NCBI GenBank assembly: GCA_905214265.1
Contig: CAJMLQ010000020.1
Span: 1-33,427, forward strand
Direction: 5' to 3'
DNA from: an uncultured bacterium
GTDB lineage: Bacteria; Bacillota; Clostridia; Oscillospirales; Ruminococcaceae
DNA length: 33,427 bases
The notes beneath the pieces were generated by a model. The model saw nothing but the letters and a program-made list of their open reading frames with translations. It had not been told where the DNA came from and made no database searches. The position numbers were made by a program, and so were the translations under genes. Shown piece after piece: positions 30,862 to 33,427 of the stretch (the stretch's first letter is position 1; each line of letters begins with the position of its first letter).

Positions 30862-32325
30862 TCAGCGGGCTGTGATTTTTTGAAAACGGCGGTAAGCACT
30901 CTCCCAGGCCGGATCTGGATGGGGTTCGAAGGCGCGGAAGCCGCCGGAAGCAGCGATGATCTTCCGGGCCTCTGTGATGGAGGAAATTTCCCCCAGGGCG
31001 ATGAGCTGGACGGCGATATTCCCCAGGACTGTGGCCTCCACGGGACCGGCGGTGACGGGGGTGGAGCAGGCGTTGGCGGCCAGCTGGCAAAGAAACCCAT
31101 CCTTGGTGCCTCCGCCGATGATGTGGATGGCAGGATAGTCCCTGCCGGTGGTCTCCCGGATCATTTCGAAGGCCTGGCGGTACTTGAGGGCGAGGCTTTC
31201 ATAGACGCAGCGCATGACCTGGCCACGGTTTTCCGGGACGAGCTGGCCGGTTTTCCGGCAGAATTCCCGGATGCGCTCCGGAAGGTTGCCAGGGGTCTCG
31301 AACTCCGGCGCGTCGGGGTCGATGAAGGAGACGAAGGGCTCCTCCGCCAGAGCCTCCCGCTCCAGATCTGCATAAGTGACCTCAAAGCCCTCCCGGAGCC
31401 ACTGGCGGCGGGATTCCTGGATGAGCCAGAGCCCCATGATGTTTTTGAGCAGGGTGATGGTCCCGCCGTAGCCGCCCTCGTTCGTGAGGTTGAAACGCTG
31501 GGTCTTTTCGTTGATGACCGGTGCGTCCAGCTCGGTGCCGAAGAGGGACCAGGTGCCACAGCTGATATAGATGAAGTCTTTCTCTGCGGCGGGAGTGGCG
31601 GCCACAGCGGAGGCGGTGTCGTGGGTGGCCACGGCGATGACCGGCACCCGGGGGACGCCCAGTTCCTCGGACAACTCCTCGGTGAGCAGCCCGCAGACCG
31701 ACCCGGAGGGGATGACCTCCGGCAGAAGGCGGGAAGGAATACCCAGCTTTTCCAGAAGATCCCGGTCCCAGTCCCCTGTGCGGGGATTGAGCATCTGGGT
31801 GGTGGTAGCCTCGGTGTATTCGGCTTTCTTTTCACCGGTGAGAAGGTAGTGGAAAAAGTCGGGGATCAGCAGCAGGCTTTCCGCCCGCTCCAGCAGGTCA
31901 GGGCGCTTTTCGGCCAGCGCCAGGAGTTGAAAGACGGTGTTCAGGCGCATGAACTGGGTTCCGGTGCGGCAATATAGTTCCTCCTGGGGAATCCGGCTGA
32001 AGGCCAACTCCATCATTCCTTCGGTGCGCTCGTCCCGGTAGTGGACTGGGTTGGCGATCAGATCGCCGGATTTGTCCAGCAGGGCGAAATCCACGCCCCA
32101 GGTGTCCACGCCGATGGAGTCGAAGCCGCCCTTGGTTTTCGCCTTCCGGATGCCCTCCTTGATTTCAAAAAACAAACGGGGAGCGTCCCAGTAAAGGGTG
32201 CCGTTCATTCGGACGGGGTCGTTGCTGAACCGGTGGATTTCCTCCAGGGTGATGGTCTTTCCGTCAAAGCGGCCCAGCATGGCCCGGCCGCTGGACGCGC
32301 CGAAGTCAAAGGCCAGAACCTTCAT
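30862..32325 (-). CDS. rhaB: Rhamnulokinase
   Basis: 487 aa FGGY-family sugar kinase that phosphorylates L-rhamnulose to rhamnulose 1-phosphate. The N-terminal ATP-site phrase AFDFGASSGRAMLGRFDG (about 5-22) and VDTWGVDFALLD (about 72-83) are typical of RhaB. So are GTQFMRLNTVFQL, SCGTWSLFGTE and the IIGGGTKDGFLCQLAANA ATP loop near 397-414. ATG 32325 has GGAGGAG 7 nt before; GTG 32331 is less likely. It follows the aldolase gene, whose stop lies two bases upstream, so the two form one operon. No isomerase (rhaA) is in the window. Confidence 0.94.
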   Translation of the reverse strand: MKVLAFDFGASSGRAMLGRFDGKTITLEEIHRFSNDPVRMNGTLYWDAPRLFFEIKEGIRKAKTKGGFDSIGVDTWGVDFALLDKSGDLIANPVHYRDERTEGMMELAFSRIPQEELYCRTGTQFMRLNTVFQLLALAEKRPDLLERAESLLLIPDFFHYLLTGEKKAEYTEATTTQMLNPRTGDWDRDLLEKLGIPSRLLPEVIPSGSVCGLLTEELSEELGVPRVPVIAVATHDTASAVAATPAAEKDFIYISCGTWSLFGTELDAPVINEKTQRFNLTNEGGYGGTITLLKNIMGLWLIQESRRQWLREGFEVTYADLEREALAEEPFVSFIDPDAPEFETPGNLPERIREFCRKTGQLVPENRGQVMRCVYESLALKYRQAFEMIRETTGRDYPAIHIIGGGTKDGFLCQLAANACSTPVTAGPVEATVLGNIAVQLIALGEISSITEARKIIAASGGFRAFEPHPDPAWESAYRRFQKITAR

Positions 32326-32327
32326 GG

Positions 32328-33026
32328 TCACTCCTCCTTTTTAGTAGGATATTTTTTATAGCCGGGATGCCGCCCGGTCACCTTGTAGTAATTTTTCCGC
32401 AGGTCCATGAGCTTGTCGATCTGCTTGGGCGGGATTTCCTTGGCGCCGCCGAGAAGATGAGCGGTCAGGCTGATTTTGGCGTAGAGCTCCAGGGTTTCCA
32501 TGCGGTAATAGGCGGTGAGGAGGTCCGCGCCGACGGTCAGAGCACCATGGTTCTGGAGCAGCAGGACGTCATGCTCCTGAAGATAGGGGGCGATGGCTTC
32601 GGGAACCTCGTTGGTGGAGGGGGTGCCGTAGGGAGTCAGAGGGATGGAGCCGATGGCGATGACGGTCTCGATCATGGAGTATTCGTCCAGGCTTAGGCCC
32701 GCCACCGCGTAGCCGGTAGCCGTAGGGGGATGGGCGTGAACTACGCCGTTTACGTCGTCCCGCTCCCTGTAGCAGCGCAAGTGCATTTTGATCTCCGAAG
32801 ATGGCTTGTAGCCTGGGGTTCCCTCCAGAATCTCGCCTTTGTCGTTGATGCGGACCAGTTTGTCGGGGGTGATGAAGCTTTTGCTGATACCGGTGGGGGT
32901 GGCCAGGAAGGTGCCGTCGCCTAGGCGGACGGAGACGTTGCCATCATTGGCGGCGACCCAACCCAGCTGCCACATTTTGTGGCAGACGTCGCAGATTTGA
33001 TCTTTAATTGCGTCAAGATTTTCCAT
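32328..33026 (-). CDS. Class II aldolase, L-fuculose/L-rhamnulose-phosphate type
   Basis: 232 aa zinc-dependent aldolase of the aldolase II/adducin family. It would split the sugar 1-phosphate to dihydroxyacetone phosphate and L-lactaldehyde. Zinc and catalytic residues are present: E78 (PSSEIKMH), H97 and H99 (VVHAHPP) and H160 (LQNHGALTVG). They match E73, H92, H94 and H155 of E. coli FucA. By sequence it is closer to FucA than to RhaD, but with rhaB next to it, rhamnulose 1-phosphate is the likely substrate. GGAGCG precedes the ATG. It is first in the operon. Confidence 0.9.
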   Translation of the reverse strand: MENLDAIKDQICDVCHKMWQLGWVAANDGNVSVRLGDGTFLATPTGISKSFITPDKLVRINDKGEILEGTPGYKPSSEIKMHLRCYRERDDVNGVVHAHPPTATGYAVAGLSLDEYSMIETVIAIGSIPLTPYGTPSTNEVPEAIAPYLQEHDVLLLQNHGALTVGADLLTAYYRMETLELYAKISLTAHLLGGAKEIPPKQIDKLMDLRKNYYKVTGRHPGYKKYPTKKEE

Positions 33027-33085
33027 AAAAATCGCTCCATTCTGTCAAAAATACCTTTGCGGGCTTGCGCTCCGTCTTTCCTTCC

Positions 33086-33115
33086 ATTATAATAAAAAAT
33101 GAGCGGTTTTGTAAA
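33086..33115 (-). promoter_or_regulatory. Promoter of the aldolase-rhaB operon
   Basis: On the minus strand TTTACA (33110-33115) and a perfect TATAAT (33086-33091) are 18 bp apart. Confidence 0.7.
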
Positions 33116-33160
33116 GAAACGGCGGGGTATCTGCGAAAAAATCATAAATACGCGCAAAAA

Positions 33161-33175
33161 CGATCAAAATCGATC
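33161..33175. promoter_or_regulatory. Candidate DeoR-type operator
   Basis: CGATC occurs at 33161-33165 and 33171-33175, one helical turn apart. CGAT and ATCG also form an inverted repeat over 33161-33172. It lies between the DeoR-type gene and the sugar operon it probably represses. Confidence 0.35.
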
Positions 33176-33202
33176 GAATACTGAACGATTGGGGGAAGGG
33201 GC

Positions 33203-33427
33203 ATGTCCGGCTATATCCGGCAGAAAGAGATTCTGGCTCTTCTGGACCAGAAGACGGCAGTGACGGTGGCTGAACTGTGTGAAACACTGTATGCCAGCGC
33301 ACCGACGATCCGACGGGATCTGCAGTTTCTCGAAAAAGAGGGGCTGATCCGGCGGACCCATGGAGGAGCGGCGCTGCTCCGGGGGACGGCGGCGGAGTCC
33401 CCCTTTGCCATCCGGGCGGAGGAGAAC
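33203..33427 (+). CDS. DeoR-family transcriptional regulator, 3' part missing
   Basis: 75 codons are visible before the right edge. The start ATG follows GGGGGAAGGGG. The protein begins YIRQKEILALLDQKTAVTV and contains the DeoR-type helix-turn-helix ELCETLYASAPTIRRDLQFL (about 25-44), then EKEGLIRRTHGGA, the family signature. The sugar-phosphate-binding domain would lie beyond the window. It is divergent from the aldolase-rhaB operon and most likely represses it until a sugar phosphate binds. Confidence 0.92.
   Translation, partial: MSGYIRQKEILALLDQKTAVTVAELCETLYASAPTIRRDLQFLEKEGLIRRTHGGAALLRGTAAESPFAIRAEEN

Noticed and set aside
30727..31977. A 416-codon plus-strand frame opposite rhaB.
   Set aside because: It is the mirror of rhaB. 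It also runs through the terminator hairpin and the repeat.
1..33427. CRISPR arrays, insertion sequences, prophage, toxin-antitoxin or defence genes.
   Set aside because: No spaced repeat array, transposase, integrase or recognisable defence domain was found. The window is mainly housekeeping and sugar metabolism.

Overview
This window reads as a GC-rich, spore-forming Firmicute of the Clostridia, most like Oscillospiraceae/Ruminococcaceae. The basis is an alpha/beta-type small acid-soluble spore protein, the germination protease GPR, a T-box-controlled thrS, a class III fructose-1,6-bisphosphatase, strong AGGAGG ribosome sites, and sugar ABC operons that lack a local ATPase. No tRNA, rRNA, CRISPR array, phage gene or transposase was seen. 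The taxonomic placement is inference from gene content and style, not from a marker search.

Left part (1-5243): a membrane-anchored AraC-type sensor/regulator (cut by the left edge) is divergent from a carbohydrate ABC importer made of a lipoprotein binding protein and two permeases. The intergenic region carries a long hairpin and a tandem 8-bp direct repeat beside the likely promoter. A terminator-like hairpin lies between the binding protein and the permeases. Next come, on the minus strand, a spore SASP gene, an unrecognised conserved-looking gene, a cupin-AraC regulator and two DUF2087 genes, one of them a zinc-finger/HTH regulator (5310-8430). An HD-domain hydrolase follows on the plus strand, behind a structured repeat element.

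Centre (9511-19815): a long purine-biosynthesis operon with the order purE, purC, purF-like, purM, purN, TauE/SafE-type transporter, GNAT acetyltransferase, purO-type IMP cyclohydrolase, stand-alone AICAR formyltransferase, TraX-like membrane protein, purD. It starts at a good sigma-A promoter and has a roughly 285-nt leader with a 12-codon upstream ORF, several helices and an intrinsic terminator before purE. The leader matches no riboswitch class I can recognise. The PurF homologue keeps its PRPP site and all four Fe-S cysteines but has lost the N-terminal catalytic cysteine and other glutaminase motifs. The usual bifunctional PurH is replaced by two separate proteins. purL/Q/S, purB and purK are not in the window.

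Right part: thrS (minus strand) with a T-box leader and, between T-box and thrS, a frameshifted N-terminal remnant of a GNAT acetyltransferase; an AraC regulator divergent from a GH116-family glycosidase; a BaiN/HI0933-type flavoprotein overlapping fbp; gpr (minus); rpsT; and a rhamnulokinase plus class II (FucA-like) aldolase operon divergent from a DeoR-type regulator cut by the right edge.

The most interesting items are the purine leader/attenuator, the glutaminase-dead PurF, and a pair of about 100-nt intergenic repeats (8587-8688 and 30741-30847) whose hairpins differ by compensatory changes.
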